From positions 1 through 12,351 of the forward strand of contig JBOHBN010000385.1 in assembly GCA_050698355.1 (NCBI GenBank): a stretch of DNA of 12,351 nt, given 5' to 3'. Both the position numbers and the translations under genes were made by a program. Shown here one piece after another: positions 6,541 through 12,351 of the stretch. Each line of letters opens with the position of its first letter. The first letter of the stretch is position 1. Origin of the DNA: JBOHBN01 sp050698355 (GTDB lineage Bacteria > Actinomycetota > Actinomycetes > Streptosporangiales > WHST01). A model generated the notes under the pieces. That model saw only the letters and a program-made list of their open reading frames with translations, made no database searches and had not been told where the DNA came from.

Positions 6541-7749
6541 CTATCGGGCTGTCGCGTCGTCGAGCTCGCGGTGCTCATGGCCGAGCTCGTCGAGGGACGC
6601 GCTGGACGTGCCGACCAACGACTTGCCGACGTACCGGTCCAGGCCCAGCCCGGACGCGACGGTCAGGACAAGTCGGCGCAGGCGGACGCGGAACCGGGAG
6701 GAAGGCAGGAACCAGCCGACGCCGTGCCGTGCCACCTGTTGCTTCTCGGTGACGATCGGCTGCCACAGCCGCTGGTACTCCGCCAGCGCCGCCTCGATGG
6801 AGCCCGCCTTCGCGAGCTGCTTGGCGAGCACGTACGCGCCGCCCATCGCGAGCGAGGCGCCCTGGCCGGCGAGCAGCGAGACCGCTCCGCACGCGTCGCC
6901 GAGCAGGACGACCCTGCCGCTGCTCCATTGCGGCAGCTCGATCTGCGCGACCTGGTCGTAGTAGATCTCGGGGGGTTCGGGGCACAGCGCCAGCGCACAC
7001 GGTGCCACCCAACCGAGGTCGCCGTACGCAGCGCGTACCGCCTGCCGGGTGTCCGTCGGCACCGTCGGGTCTGCCGTGCGGTGCACGGTGAAGACCGCGA
7101 CCGTGCCGTCGCGCAGGCCGTAGAAGCCCATCTGCCGTCCGGCGGTGTCGGTGAGGCAGAACCGGTTGCCCACCTCGGCGTAGATCTCCGGGTCGGCGAA
7201 GACGTAGGCGGCGGTGTGGAAGCCGAGGTAGCGCAGGAACCGTGCCTCGTCGCCGAACACCAGCTGCCGGACGGTCGAGTGGATGCCGTCGGCGCCGACC
7301 AGCAGGTCGGCGTCGAGCGTCGTCCCGTCGGTCAGGCGCACCTGGACGCCGTTCGCCTGCTCGTCGATCGCCGTGACGCCCGTACCGAAGCGCAGGTCGA
7401 CGCTTCCGGTCACCTTCTCTCGCAGCGCCAGCTCCAGGTCCGGGCGCATGATGCTCAGCAGCTCACCGCGCACGAGTTGGGAGAACCGCTCGTGGTTGAT
7501 GCCCGCGCGTCGCCGGCCGGCCTCATCGATGTAGCGCATCTCGTCGACCTGATAGCCGAGCTCGTGCAGCCGCGGCAGCACACCCATCGCCTCGGCCGCC
7601 TCGTATCCGGGGCCGAAGAAGTCGATCATGTAGCCCTGGCGCCGCGGGCCCGGTGCCTTCTCCACGACCACGACGTCCCAGTTCAGGGCCGCGAGGCGTT
7701 CGGCGGCGGCCAATCCGGCGATGCCGGCGCCGCAGATCACTGCCTTCAT
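6541..7749 (-). CDS. FAD-dependent monooxygenase (PHBH fold)
   Basis: 402-residue flavoprotein of the p-hydroxybenzoate hydroxylase fold (group A monooxygenases, FAD_binding_3 type), which hydroxylate aromatic or polyketide-like substrates using NAD(P)H and O2. The Rossmann GxGxxG is at 7-12 (GAGIAG), with E30 after strand two for the FAD ribose. The DG motif is GADGIHSTVR with D154-G155, and the GD motif is LLGDACGAVSLLAGQGASLAM with G284-D285. The length fits the family and no signal peptide is seen. Substrate cannot be deduced; it lacks polyketide gene neighbours. Its ATG follows the tetR stop by 1 bp (TGAGATG), with a weak GGATGAG in front, so translation is probably coupled to tetR. The pair suggests inducible detoxification or catabolism under control of the TetR protein. 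Confidence 0.9.
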   Translation of the reverse strand: MKAVICGAGIAGLAAAERLAALNWDVVVVEKAPGPRRQGYMIDFFGPGYEAAEAMGVLPRLHELGYQVDEMRYIDEAGRRRAGINHERFSQLVRGELLSIMRPDLELALREKVTGSVDLRFGTGVTAIDEQANGVQVRLTDGTTLDADLLVGADGIHSTVRQLVFGDEARFLRYLGFHTAAYVFADPEIYAEVGNRFCLTDTAGRQMGFYGLRDGTVAVFTVHRTADPTVPTDTRQAVRAAYGDLGWVAPCALALCPEPPEIYYDQVAQIELPQWSSGRVVLLGDACGAVSLLAGQGASLAMGGAYVLAKQLAKAGSIEAALAEYQRLWQPIVTEKQQVARHGVGWFLPSSRFRVRLRRLVLTVASGLGLDRYVGKSLVGTSSASLDELGHEHRELDDATAR

Positions 7750-7750
7750 C

Positions 7751-8323
7751 TCATCCGTCTTTTCGATAGTTGACGAGCCTGCGCAACACCGGTGCGACGG
7801 TGGACGACGTCAGGCCGGCGTCGAGCGCCCTGTGCAGCAGGACGCCGTCGATCGCCGCGGCCAGGACCGCTGCTGTCTGCTCCGGTGCCGGGACGCCGTG
7901 CGTACGAAGTGCCTGGGCGAGATCCGCGCGGACCTCGGTCACCAGCGCGGTGAGCTCGTCTCGCAGCTCCTCGTCGCGCGTGGACGCCAGGTAGGTCTCG
8001 ACGAACAGCAACGAGGTGGGGTCGGTGCCGCTGTACGCGTCGAGCGAGCCGAGCGCCATGGTCACGGCCGCGTCCGGTGTGTCGGCGCCGGCGAGCACCG
8101 GTCCGAGCGCGCCGAGGCTCCGGCGCATCGTCTCGACCGCGGCCTCGCGCAGCAGTGCCTGCAGGGAGGAGAAGTAGTAGTGCACGAGGCCGGGACCGAC
8201 CCCCGCGCGCTGCGCCAGAACGCGGGTGCTGACAGCGGTCCAGCCGAGCTCGGGGATCAGCTCGGTCGCGGCGGCCAGCAGCCTCTGCCGCACGTCGCGT
8301 CCCCGCTCAGCCGCGGTCGGCAT
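7751..8323 (-). CDS. TetR/AcrR family transcriptional regulator
   Basis: 190-residue TetR-type repressor. The N-terminal DNA-binding domain is clear: RQRLLAAATELIPELGW, then the helix-turn-helix TAVSTRVLAQRAGVGPGLVHYYFSS (about residues 29-53) with the typical HYYF end of the recognition helix. The rest is a helical ligand-binding and dimerisation domain. ATG at 8323 was chosen because AGGTGGAG stands 5 nt upstream; the frame is open further up to 8377, but that would start inside the promoter palindrome. The gene is the first of a two-gene operon with the FAD monooxygenase. A perfect palindrome 29 bp upstream of the start suggests that it represses its own operon; the inducer is unknown, possibly a substrate of the monooxygenase. 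Confidence 0.9.
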   Translation of the reverse strand: MPTAAERGRDVRQRLLAAATELIPELGWTAVSTRVLAQRAGVGPGLVHYYFSSLQALLREAAVETMRRSLGALGPVLAGADTPDAAVTMALGSLDAYSGTDPTSLLFVETYLASTRDEELRDELTALVTEVRADLAQALRTHGVPAPEQTAAVLAAAIDGVLLHRALDAGLTSSTVAPVLRRLVNYRKDG

Positions 8324-8351
8324 GTCAGCTCCACCTGCTTGGTCACTCGCC

Positions 8352-8367
8352 TTGGGCAATTGCCCAA
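8352..8367. promoter_or_regulatory. Perfect 16-bp palindrome, probable TetR operator
   Basis: TTGGGCAATTGCCCAA is a perfect palindrome. It directly abuts a minus-strand TACTGT (8373-8368), a TANNNT-type -10 for the tetR-monooxygenase operon, so it would cover the transcription start. Size, symmetry and place fit a TetR-family operator used for autoregulation. That the neighbouring TetR binds it is inference. Confidence 0.7.
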
Positions 8368-8388
8368 ACAGTAGCACAGCCGAGCCGT

Positions 8389-8436
8389 GACGGGGGAGCC
8401 CCCGACGGGTCGCGACCCGTCGGGGGCACCCCCGTC
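8389..8436. terminator. 48-bp near-perfect palindrome, probable terminator of the HTH gene
   Basis: 24-base arms are complementary except for one A-A pair (8397/8428). The centre CGCG at 8411-8414 is itself palindromic; the inner perfect core is 8398-8427 with CCCCCGACGGGT against ACCCGTCGGGGG. It lies after the stop of the minus-strand HTH gene (8465) and before the tetR promoter. This fits an intrinsic-type hairpin terminator lacking a U-run, as is common in high-GC actinobacteria, and it would insulate the tetR operon from readthrough. Confidence 0.55.
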
Positions 8437-8464
8437 GAATGGCGTTGGGTGCGCCGGCTGCCGG

Positions 8465-8710
8465 TCAACCCCTGGCCGGGTGCTCCTCATCCTCGTCGCC
8501 GGTGAACGGGTGGGTGCGGATGAACTCCTCGGTCTCGCCGTACTTGCGCTGGATGTACTCCTCCAGCGCCGTGGCCTCGACCCGCCACTGGCCGCGCCCG
8601 CCGACCTTGATGGCGGGCAGCTCGCCGTTGCGTACCAGCGCGTACGTCTGCGACATCGAGATGTTGAGCTCGTCGGCGACGTCCGACAACCGAAGGAAGC
8701 GCGGGGCCAT
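8465..8710 (-). CDS. Excisionase-type helix-turn-helix DNA-binding protein
   Basis: 81-residue small winged-helix protein of the excisionase/MerR-like HTH_17 type. FLRLSDVADELNISMSQTYALVRNGELPAIKVGGRGQWRV (about 5-44) shows the helix-turn-helix, the wing, and the conserved GxLPAxKxGxxxxWRV pattern. An acidic C-terminal tail follows (THPFTGDEDEE). It resembles BldC-like actinobacterial regulators and is typically found next to SAF-domain genes; it probably regulates the divergent SAF/CpaE-like operon. ATG at 8710 was chosen because homologous sequence begins there; an in-frame extension to 8788 lies antisense across the intergenic region. No Shine-Dalgarno sequence is visible before the ATG, so a leaderless transcript is possible. 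Confidence 0.85.
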   Translation of the reverse strand: MAPRFLRLSDVADELNISMSQTYALVRNGELPAIKVGGRGQWRVEATALEEYIQRKYGETEEFIRTHPFTGDEDEEHPARG

Positions 8711-8763
8711 GGCCGAAAGTCTGGCACGGTCCGGAGGCTCCCGGCCGAGGGACTCATCGCGGC

Positions 8764-8772
8764 TGTGGATAA
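8764..8772 (-). promoter_or_regulatory. Consensus DnaA-box 9-mer
   Basis: The minus strand reads TTATCCACA, the consensus DnaA box, inside the 159-bp divergent region between the HTH gene and the SAF gene. There is one copy and no AT-rich unwinding element, so it is not an origin. It could be a regulatory or titration site, or chance. Confidence 0.4.
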
Positions 8773-8869
8773 CTCGCGCGCGGTGCACAGATCATGGGCG
8801 ATGCTTGGCGAGAGCAGCACGGTGGGTGCACCATGAGCGACGCATCGCACATGCCGGTGAGGAGAGCGG

Positions 8870-9586
8870 ATGGGTCTGACCGACACGAACCGAGCGTGGG
8901 CCGCCCCTACGAGCATGCCGGGCTCCAACGCCGGCGTGGCCACCCGAGTACGCGGACCGCGCTGGCGGGATCCGCGACTCCTCGTCGGCGTGCTGCTCGT
9001 CCTCGTGTCGGTCGTGGTCGGTGCGCGCCTGTTCGCGTCGGGCGACGACACGACCCGGGTGTGGGTGGCCGCGCGCGACCTCGACGTCGGGCGGGTCCTG
9101 GCCGCCGACGACCTGGAACGCGCCAACGTCCGGCTGCTCGACACGGCCGCCCGGTACGTGTCCGGCAGCAGCCAGCCGGTCGGGTACGTGCTCACCCGTG
9201 CCGTCGGTGCCGGGGAGCTGTTGCCGAAGGCCGCGCTCGTCGCGCCCGGCAAGGCCGCCGAGCGCCGGATGGTCACCGTCCCCGTGCACAGAGGGCACCT
9301 GCCGCCGAACCTGCGCGGGGGCGAGCGGGTCGACGTCTTCGGCACGCCGTCTCCCAAAGGCACGCACGCCGCGGAGCCGCGACTGGTCGTGTCCGGGGCG
9401 GTCGTGTCGAACGTCGACCAGCGCGGCAGCGGGCTCGGCGCTGGGGGCAGCGAGGTCGGAGTCGTGCTGGCGGTCGTGCCCGAGGCGGTCCCCGAGCTGA
9501 TCGGTGCCATCCACGCGGGCGACGTCGACCTGGTCCGGGTGCCGCTCGGTGCGGAGGCGGCGGCCACGCCGAGCGCGAGCCCATGA
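8870..9586 (+). CDS. SAF-domain, CpaB/RcpC-like membrane-anchored protein
   Basis: 238 residues. A cytoplasmic N-terminus of about 36 residues ends in RWRDPR, then comes one membrane helix (LLVGVLLVLVSVVVGARLF, 37-55). The SAF domain begins at about 63 with RVWVAARDLDVGRVLAADDLERANV and runs through GYVLTRAVGAGELLPKAAL to about 124. A CpaB/RcpC-like C-terminal part follows (ERVDVF at about 150-156). This family acts in Flp/Tad pilus assembly outside the membrane, where SAF domains may bind sugars. ATG at 8870 has GAGGAGAG a few bases upstream. It is the first gene of a coupled set: its TGA overlaps the ATG of the 40-codon ORF (ATGA at 9583-9586). The divergent HTH gene is its usual actinobacterial neighbour. 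Confidence 0.85.
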   Translation: MGLTDTNRAWAAPTSMPGSNAGVATRVRGPRWRDPRLLVGVLLVLVSVVVGARLFASGDDTTRVWVAARDLDVGRVLAADDLERANVRLLDTAARYVSGSSQPVGYVLTRAVGAGELLPKAALVAPGKAAERRMVTVPVHRGHLPPNLRGGERVDVFGTPSPKGTHAAEPRLVVSGAVVSNVDQRGSGLGAGGSEVGVVLAVVPEAVPELIGAIHAGDVDLVRVPLGAEAAATPSASP

Positions 9587-9705
9587 GCAAGGAGCTGACG
9601 AGCGAACCGGAGGTAGGGGCCGCCGGGGCAGGGCGGCTTAATGCTGAGCAGCCAGTGGCACCTGCCGTAGGCGAGCGAGGAAGCGATCGCGAGGCAAGCA
9701 CATGA
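9583..9705 (+). CDS. Possible 40-residue protein between SAF and CpaE-like genes
   Basis: 40 codons, rich in Glu, Ala and Gly (begins MSKELTSEPEVGAAGAG, ends GSDREAST). It has no recognisable domain, membrane helix or signal and is probably disordered. Its ATG overlaps the SAF stop as ATGA at 9583-9586, and its own TGA overlaps the CpaE-like start as ATGA at 9702-9705. It thus exactly fills the 115 bp between the two genes, as a coupled reading frame would. Against it: no strong ribosome binding site (only GCGAG upstream) and no known family. It may be a small adaptor or simply a frame that allows ribosomes to reach the next gene. Confidence 0.45.
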   Translation: MSKELTSEPEVGAAGAGRLNAEQPVAPAVGERGSDREAST

Positions 9706-10997
9706 GTATCCCCGTCGTGACCGCGATCGCGGATACGCGCGCGGAATCCTCGCTCGTGGCGGCGCTGGACGGCCGGGACCGGCCGCTGGAGGTCGTACGC
9801 CGGTGCGTCGACGTCGCCGACCTGCTCGCCGCCGCGCAGGCGGGGCTCGCCCGCGCCGCGCTGGTCGGGCCCGGGTTGCGGCGCTTCGACCGCGACGCGC
9901 TCGGGCGCCTGGCCGCGGCGGGGGTCGCGGTCGTGGGTGTGGCGCCTGCGGGCGACGAGGATGCGGAGCGGCGGCTGCGCCAGCTCGGCGTCGACGTCGT
10001 CACCCCGCTCGAGCCGGACGCCGACGTCCTCGCGTCCGCCGTCCGGGACGCGCTGGCCCGTGACGCCGACCGTGCCACGTCCGTGGAGAGCTGGTTGCAC
10101 CACGCGGACAGAGCGCTGCCCGACGCGCCTGCCGCCGAGCCTGAGTTGGATCCGTCCGCGAGTCGCCTGATCGCCTGCTGGGGCCCGACCGGCGCTCCCG
10201 GCCGCACCTCGGTCGCCGTCGGCCTGGCGACCGAGATCGCCGCCGCGGACGTCTCCACGCTCCTGGTCGATGCGGACACCTACGGGGGGACGGTTGCGCA
10301 GGTGCTCGGCCTGCTCGACGAGTCCTCCGGGCTCGCCGCCGTCGCGCGACAGGCGAACGTCGGGACGCTCGACGCGGCCGCGTTGCGCGAAGCGGTGCGG
10401 CGCCTGACGCCGCGGCTCGGCGTGCTCACCGGTCTCGTACGTCCGGATCGGTGGCCGGAACTCGCCAGGTCCGCTCTCGACCGGGTCTGGGAGATGACGG
10501 GTGCGGTCGCCGCGACGACCGTCGTCGACTGCGGCTTCTCGCTGGAGGAGGACGAGGAGCTGAGCTACGACACGCTGGCGCCGAGGCGCAACGCCGCGAC
10601 GCTCTCGGCACTCGCTGCCGCCGACGATGTCGTCGCGGTGTGCGCGGCGGACGCGCCCGGGATCCAGCGTTTTGTCCGTGCCGCCGCCGAGTTGCAGGAG
10701 TTGCTTGGCACCGCGCGGTTGCATGTGATCTGCACGAGGGTCCGGTCAGGTCCGGTCGGGCCGCGGCCCGGCGCGCAGGTCGCGGCGGCCCTCGAGCGTT
10801 ACGCCGGCATCGCACCCGCGGCGCTCATCCCCGACGACCGCGATGCCTGTGACCGCGCGCTTGCCCGCGGCCGGTCGCTGCTCGAGGTCGCGCCTCGGTC
10901 CCCGGCTCGGCTCGCCCTGCGCGACTTCGCGCTCGACATTGGCGGGATCGAATCGCCGGACCGGTCGTCGCGCAAGCTGTTTGTGCGGCGCCGATGA
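9702..10997 (+). CDS. CpaE/MinD-like P-loop ATPase
   Basis: 431 residues. Residues 1-125 form a receiver-like alternating strand/helix domain (VVTAIADTR, AALVGPGLRRFDRDAL, VAVVGVAPAGDE) as in CpaE. Residues 155-420 form a MinD/ParA-type ATPase. The Walker A stretch is GPTGAPGRTS at 161-170, with Arg168 where the P-loop Lys usually stands; this variant form occurs in actinobacterial relatives as far as I recall. DAD at 190-192 and VVDCG at 274-278 fit the Walker A' and Walker B strands. In Tad systems CpaE places the pilus machinery at the pole; here it may localise or regulate the SAF-protein complex. ATG at 9702 has GAGG upstream and overlaps the stop of the 40-codon ORF. No Tad secretion ATPase follows, unlike many related loci. 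Confidence 0.82.
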   Translation: MSIPVVTAIADTRAESSLVAALDGRDRPLEVVRRCVDVADLLAAAQAGLARAALVGPGLRRFDRDALGRLAAAGVAVVGVAPAGDEDAERRLRQLGVDVVTPLEPDADVLASAVRDALARDADRATSVESWLHHADRALPDAPAAEPELDPSASRLIACWGPTGAPGRTSVAVGLATEIAAADVSTLLVDADTYGGTVAQVLGLLDESSGLAAVARQANVGTLDAAALREAVRRLTPRLGVLTGLVRPDRWPELARSALDRVWEMTGAVAATTVVDCGFSLEEDEELSYDTLAPRRNAATLSALAAADDVVAVCAADAPGIQRFVRAAAELQELLGTARLHVICTRVRSGPVGPRPGAQVAAALERYAGIAPAALIPDDRDACDRALARGRSLLEVAPRSPARLALRDFALDIGGIESPDRSSRKLFVRRR

Positions 10998-11058
10998 GTT
11001 TCCGTATGGCCGCTGGTCTGCAGCAGGGGAACGCATCGGTCCGTACGGAGGCCAGCAC

Positions 11059-11598
11059 ATGAGCCGGATGCTGTACTCGGTGACGATGTCGCTGGACGGC
11101 TTCATCGCCGGCGCTGGCGGCGACATGTCCTGGTTGACCGAGTACCTCGGTCCTGACCCGGCGGTGGACGACCTCATCGGTGACATCGGCGCGCTTCTCG
11201 TCGGTAACCGCACTTTCAGCGGTGACGACCCGCATCGCGGCACGGAGGCCGAGGGCAAGGCGTTCGGCGGCGGGTGGGACGGCCCGCAGTTCGTGCTTAC
11301 GCACCACATCCCGGAGAGGCCCGTGTCGGGCGTGACGTTCGTCGATGACCTTGACCGTGGGGTCGCCGCTGCCAAGGAGGCCGCGGGCGGCAAGTACGTC
11401 AACATCCTCGGCGCTAGCATCGCCCGGCAGTGCCTCGACGCGGGTGTGCTGGACGAGGTGCTGGTGTTCATCGCGCCGGTCCTGCTCGGTGACGGCATAC
11501 GGCTGTTCGATCACCCGGGTGGGGCCAACGTGAAGCTCGAGCGGCTGCGCGTATCCCAGGGGCCGAACGCGACGGGCCTGTGGTTTCGCGTCCGCTGA
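11059..11598 (+). CDS. Dihydrofolate reductase family (RibD C-terminal fold) protein
   Basis: 179 residues. The N-terminus MLYSVTMSLDGFIAGAGGDMSWL is the hallmark of the RibD_C/dihydrofolate-reductase-like family. ALLVGNRTFSGDDP at about 45-58 and YVNILGASIARQCLDAGVLDEVLVFIAPVLLGDGIRLFDH in the C-terminal half fit the NADPH-binding fold and the family length of about 180-190. These proteins are presumed NADPH-dependent reductases; their substrate is mostly unknown, and the name does not imply folate metabolism. ATG at 11059 has GGAGG 7 nt upstream. It follows the CpaE-like gene by 61 bp and precedes the VOC-like gene by 25 bp, so all may be transcribed together, though function suggests no link with the SAF/CpaE unit. 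Confidence 0.88.
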   Translation: MSRMLYSVTMSLDGFIAGAGGDMSWLTEYLGPDPAVDDLIGDIGALLVGNRTFSGDDPHRGTEAEGKAFGGGWDGPQFVLTHHIPERPVSGVTFVDDLDRGVAAAKEAAGGKYVNILGASIARQCLDAGVLDEVLVFIAPVLLGDGIRLFDHPGGANVKLERLRVSQGPNATGLWFRVR

Positions 11599-11623
11599 GG
11601 CACCTGCGCGACAATCGCCCACC

Positions 11624-11998
11624 ATGCAGCTCGCCTTCGTCCTCTACCCGGAACGAGACCTCGCCGCCGGCGTGCAGCGTTGGCAACGCTGTGGCCTGCG
11701 ACCATTGTGGTGGCCGGATGCCGACACGGTCATCCTCGGCGCTGGTCCAGGATCGGTAGCCGAGGTCATGCTGGAGGACGACCCCGCCGAGCACCGGCTA
11801 GGTCCGGGTCCGGTGTTCGTCGTCGACGACGTCGACGCGTTCAGGTCCGGCCATCGCGACCTGGACTGGTCGATGGAACCGTGCGACGTCCCGGCCGGCA
11901 GGTACGCCGCGTTCACCACCGCGGACGGTTCAGCCGTACGCCTGCTCGACCTCAGGAACGACCTCGGCGACCAGGGAGCGCTCTTCCGCGCTCCGTAA
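11624..11998 (+). CDS. Glyoxalase/VOC-fold protein
   Basis: 124 residues. MQLAFVLYPERDLAAGVQRWQRCGLRPLWWPDADTVILG gives the first beta-alpha-beta-beta-beta unit of the vicinal oxygen chelate fold, and GPGPVFVVDDVDAF, then WSMEPCDVPAGRYAAFTTADGSAVRLLDL gives the second, ending in the common DGxxxRLLDL strand. Members include glyoxalase I, dioxygenases and resistance proteins. The usual metal-binding His/Glu set is not obvious, so catalysis is uncertain. ATG at 11624 has no clear ribosome binding site; translation may depend on the upstream gene 25 bp away or on a leaderless transcript. It is probably in an operon with the dihydrofolate-reductase-family gene. Confidence 0.75.
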   Translation: MQLAFVLYPERDLAAGVQRWQRCGLRPLWWPDADTVILGAGPGSVAEVMLEDDPAEHRLGPGPVFVVDDVDAFRSGHRDLDWSMEPCDVPAGRYAAFTTADGSAVRLLDLRNDLGDQGALFRAP

Positions 11999-12017
11999 GC
12001 CAGCGTGAACAGTTCCA

Positions 12018-12130
12018 AATGACCACGTTATGTGGGCGTAGTGCGCCCTCTCGGGGGCTGCAGGCATCGAGAAGGCCGGTTTGGCATCCATAGGGCTTGC
12101 CTTCCCCAGAGGGGACCCCGGATGGTCATT
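12018..12130. other. Foldable non-coding segment with inverted ends
   Basis: The ends AATGACCA (12018-12025) and TGGTCATT (12123-12130) are an 8-bp inverted repeat. Between them lie the hairpins GGGCG/CGCCC (12034-12048), TCTCG/CGAGA (12049-12072) and TCCCC/GGGGA (12103-12115), plus a longer pairing AAGGC/GCCTT (12072-12103). This could be a structured RNA, a small palindromic repeat element, or a terminator region. I recognise no known riboswitch class. It ends about 28 bp from where the adjacent PssD-like reading frame stops matching its family. Confidence 0.3.
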
Positions 12131-12157
12131 CGGGGCCCCGGCCGAGCCGGCCGGGTG

Positions 12158-12222
12158 CGCAACGCGGCCAGCTGGGTGAGGTGGCCACCGCTGGAGGACA
12201 CGAGCAACAGCTGTACCGCCAA
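12158..12222 (-). pseudogene. N-terminal remnant of a PssD-like glycosyltransferase subunit
   Basis: From TTG at 12222 the minus strand reads VQLLLVSSSGGHLTQLAALR, which closely fits the nucleotide-sugar-binding N-terminus of PssD/Alg14-like polysaccharide glycosyltransferase subunits. After about 21 residues family-like sequence ends near 12158; the open frame continues to 12028 as Arg/Pro-rich residues unlike the family, which has about 150 residues. GGAGG lies before the TTG, but only 2 nt away, so the true start is uncertain. The short match limits certainty, but the SSSGGHL signature is distinctive. It suggests that an exopolysaccharide locus begins at the right edge of the window. Confidence 0.45.
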
Positions 12223-12276
12223 GGCCTCCGATCATTCCCGCTCTGCTTCCGGTTGGGCCGGGATACACCGTATGGG

Positions 12277-12351
12277 ATGAGCGACCATTCGGTGGCGAAA
12301 AGTGAGGAATACCGCCTTCCAGAAGTGGCGTCCGGCAGAGTGGTGTATCGG
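12277..12351 (+). CDS. Possible start of a gene that runs off the window
   Basis: ATG at 12277 opens a frame (MSDHSVAKSEEYRLPEVASG...) that stays open for 25 codons to the window end. It is divergent from the PssD-like remnant, with 54 bp between their starts, as in exopolysaccharide loci. Its codons have more A/T at third positions than the rest of the window. There is no good ribosome binding site, and the sequence is too short for a family call. Confidence 0.3.
   Translation, partial: MSDHSVAKSEEYRLPEVASGRVVYR

Noticed and set aside
4122..6578. 818-codon open frame on the minus strand
   Set aside because: Only its last 147 codons are the Usp gene. The rest is Arg/Gly/Pro-rich shadow sequence of the HyfB-like gene and the plus-strand genes, a usual effect of high GC.
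6205..7773. 522-codon plus-strand open frame
   Set aside because: It is antisense to the FAD monooxygenase, whose motifs are all intact; the composition is shadow-like.
8711..8869. Replication origin suggested by the DnaA box
   Set aside because: Only one box, no AT-rich segment, and no dnaA, dnaN or parAB genes nearby; the MinD/CpaE-like ATPase is not a partition gene.
8257..9567. 436-codon minus-strand open frame across the tetR, HTH and SAF genes
   Set aside because: It crosses three supported genes in other frames and contains Ser/Arg/Pro-rich shadow sequence only.
9273..10724. 483-codon minus-strand open frame opposite the SAF and CpaE-like genes
   Set aside because: Antisense shadow; the plus-strand genes have domains, ribosome binding sites and coupled starts.

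Overview
The window is high-GC DNA with third codon positions that are mostly G or C. It has actinobacterial gene families throughout: a SAF-domain/CpaE-like pair with a divergent excisionase-type HTH gene, a CrcB/DUF190 pair, a dynamin-like GTPase, and a TetR/FAD-monooxygenase operon. It is most likely chromosomal DNA of an actinomycete; the genus cannot be read from the sequence. No rRNA, tRNA, CRISPR array or recognisable transposase gene was seen.

Layout. (1) Positions 2-2281, minus strand: a protein with four CxxC...CxxH modules, then a CrcB/FluC fluoride channel and a DUF190 protein that overlap by ATGA. (2) 2409-4091, plus strand: a dynamin-like GTPase, divergent from the CxxC/CxxH protein across a short region with back-to-back -10-like hexamers. 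(3) 4122-about 5821, minus strand: a universal stress protein behind the C-terminal part of a HyfB/NuoL-like proton-translocating membrane subunit that has lost its 5' part. (4) About 5821-6536, plus strand: the last 72 residues of a DUF58-type protein, also without its 5' part, then a small membrane protein. The two truncated genes meet head to head near 5821, so this is a deletion scar or an assembly join. (5) 6541-8323, minus strand: a tetR gene then a FAD monooxygenase, 1 bp apart, with a perfect 16-bp palindrome at the promoter. (6) 8389-8436: a 48-bp near-perfect palindrome. (7) 8465-10997: an HTH gene (minus) divergent from SAF protein, 40-codon ORF and CpaE-like ATPase (plus), the last three joined by ATGA overlaps. 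(8) 11059-11998, plus strand: a RibD/dihydrofolate-reductase-fold protein and a glyoxalase/VOC-like protein. (9) 11999-12351: a foldable non-coding segment, a short remnant that looks like the N-terminus of a PssD-type glycosyltransferase, and a possible divergent gene start that runs off the window.

How the parts work together. CrcB and DUF190 probably act in fluoride export, and their upstream hairpin covers the ribosome binding site of crcB. TetR probably represses itself and the monooxygenase. SAF and CpaE-like proteins resemble parts of Flp/Tad pilus assembly, but no Tad ATPase or pilin gene lies beside them here. The least explained unit is the divergent pair of CxxC/CxxH-repeat protein and dynamin-like GTPase. 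The two truncation points, near 5821 and near 12158, suggest this region has been rearranged.
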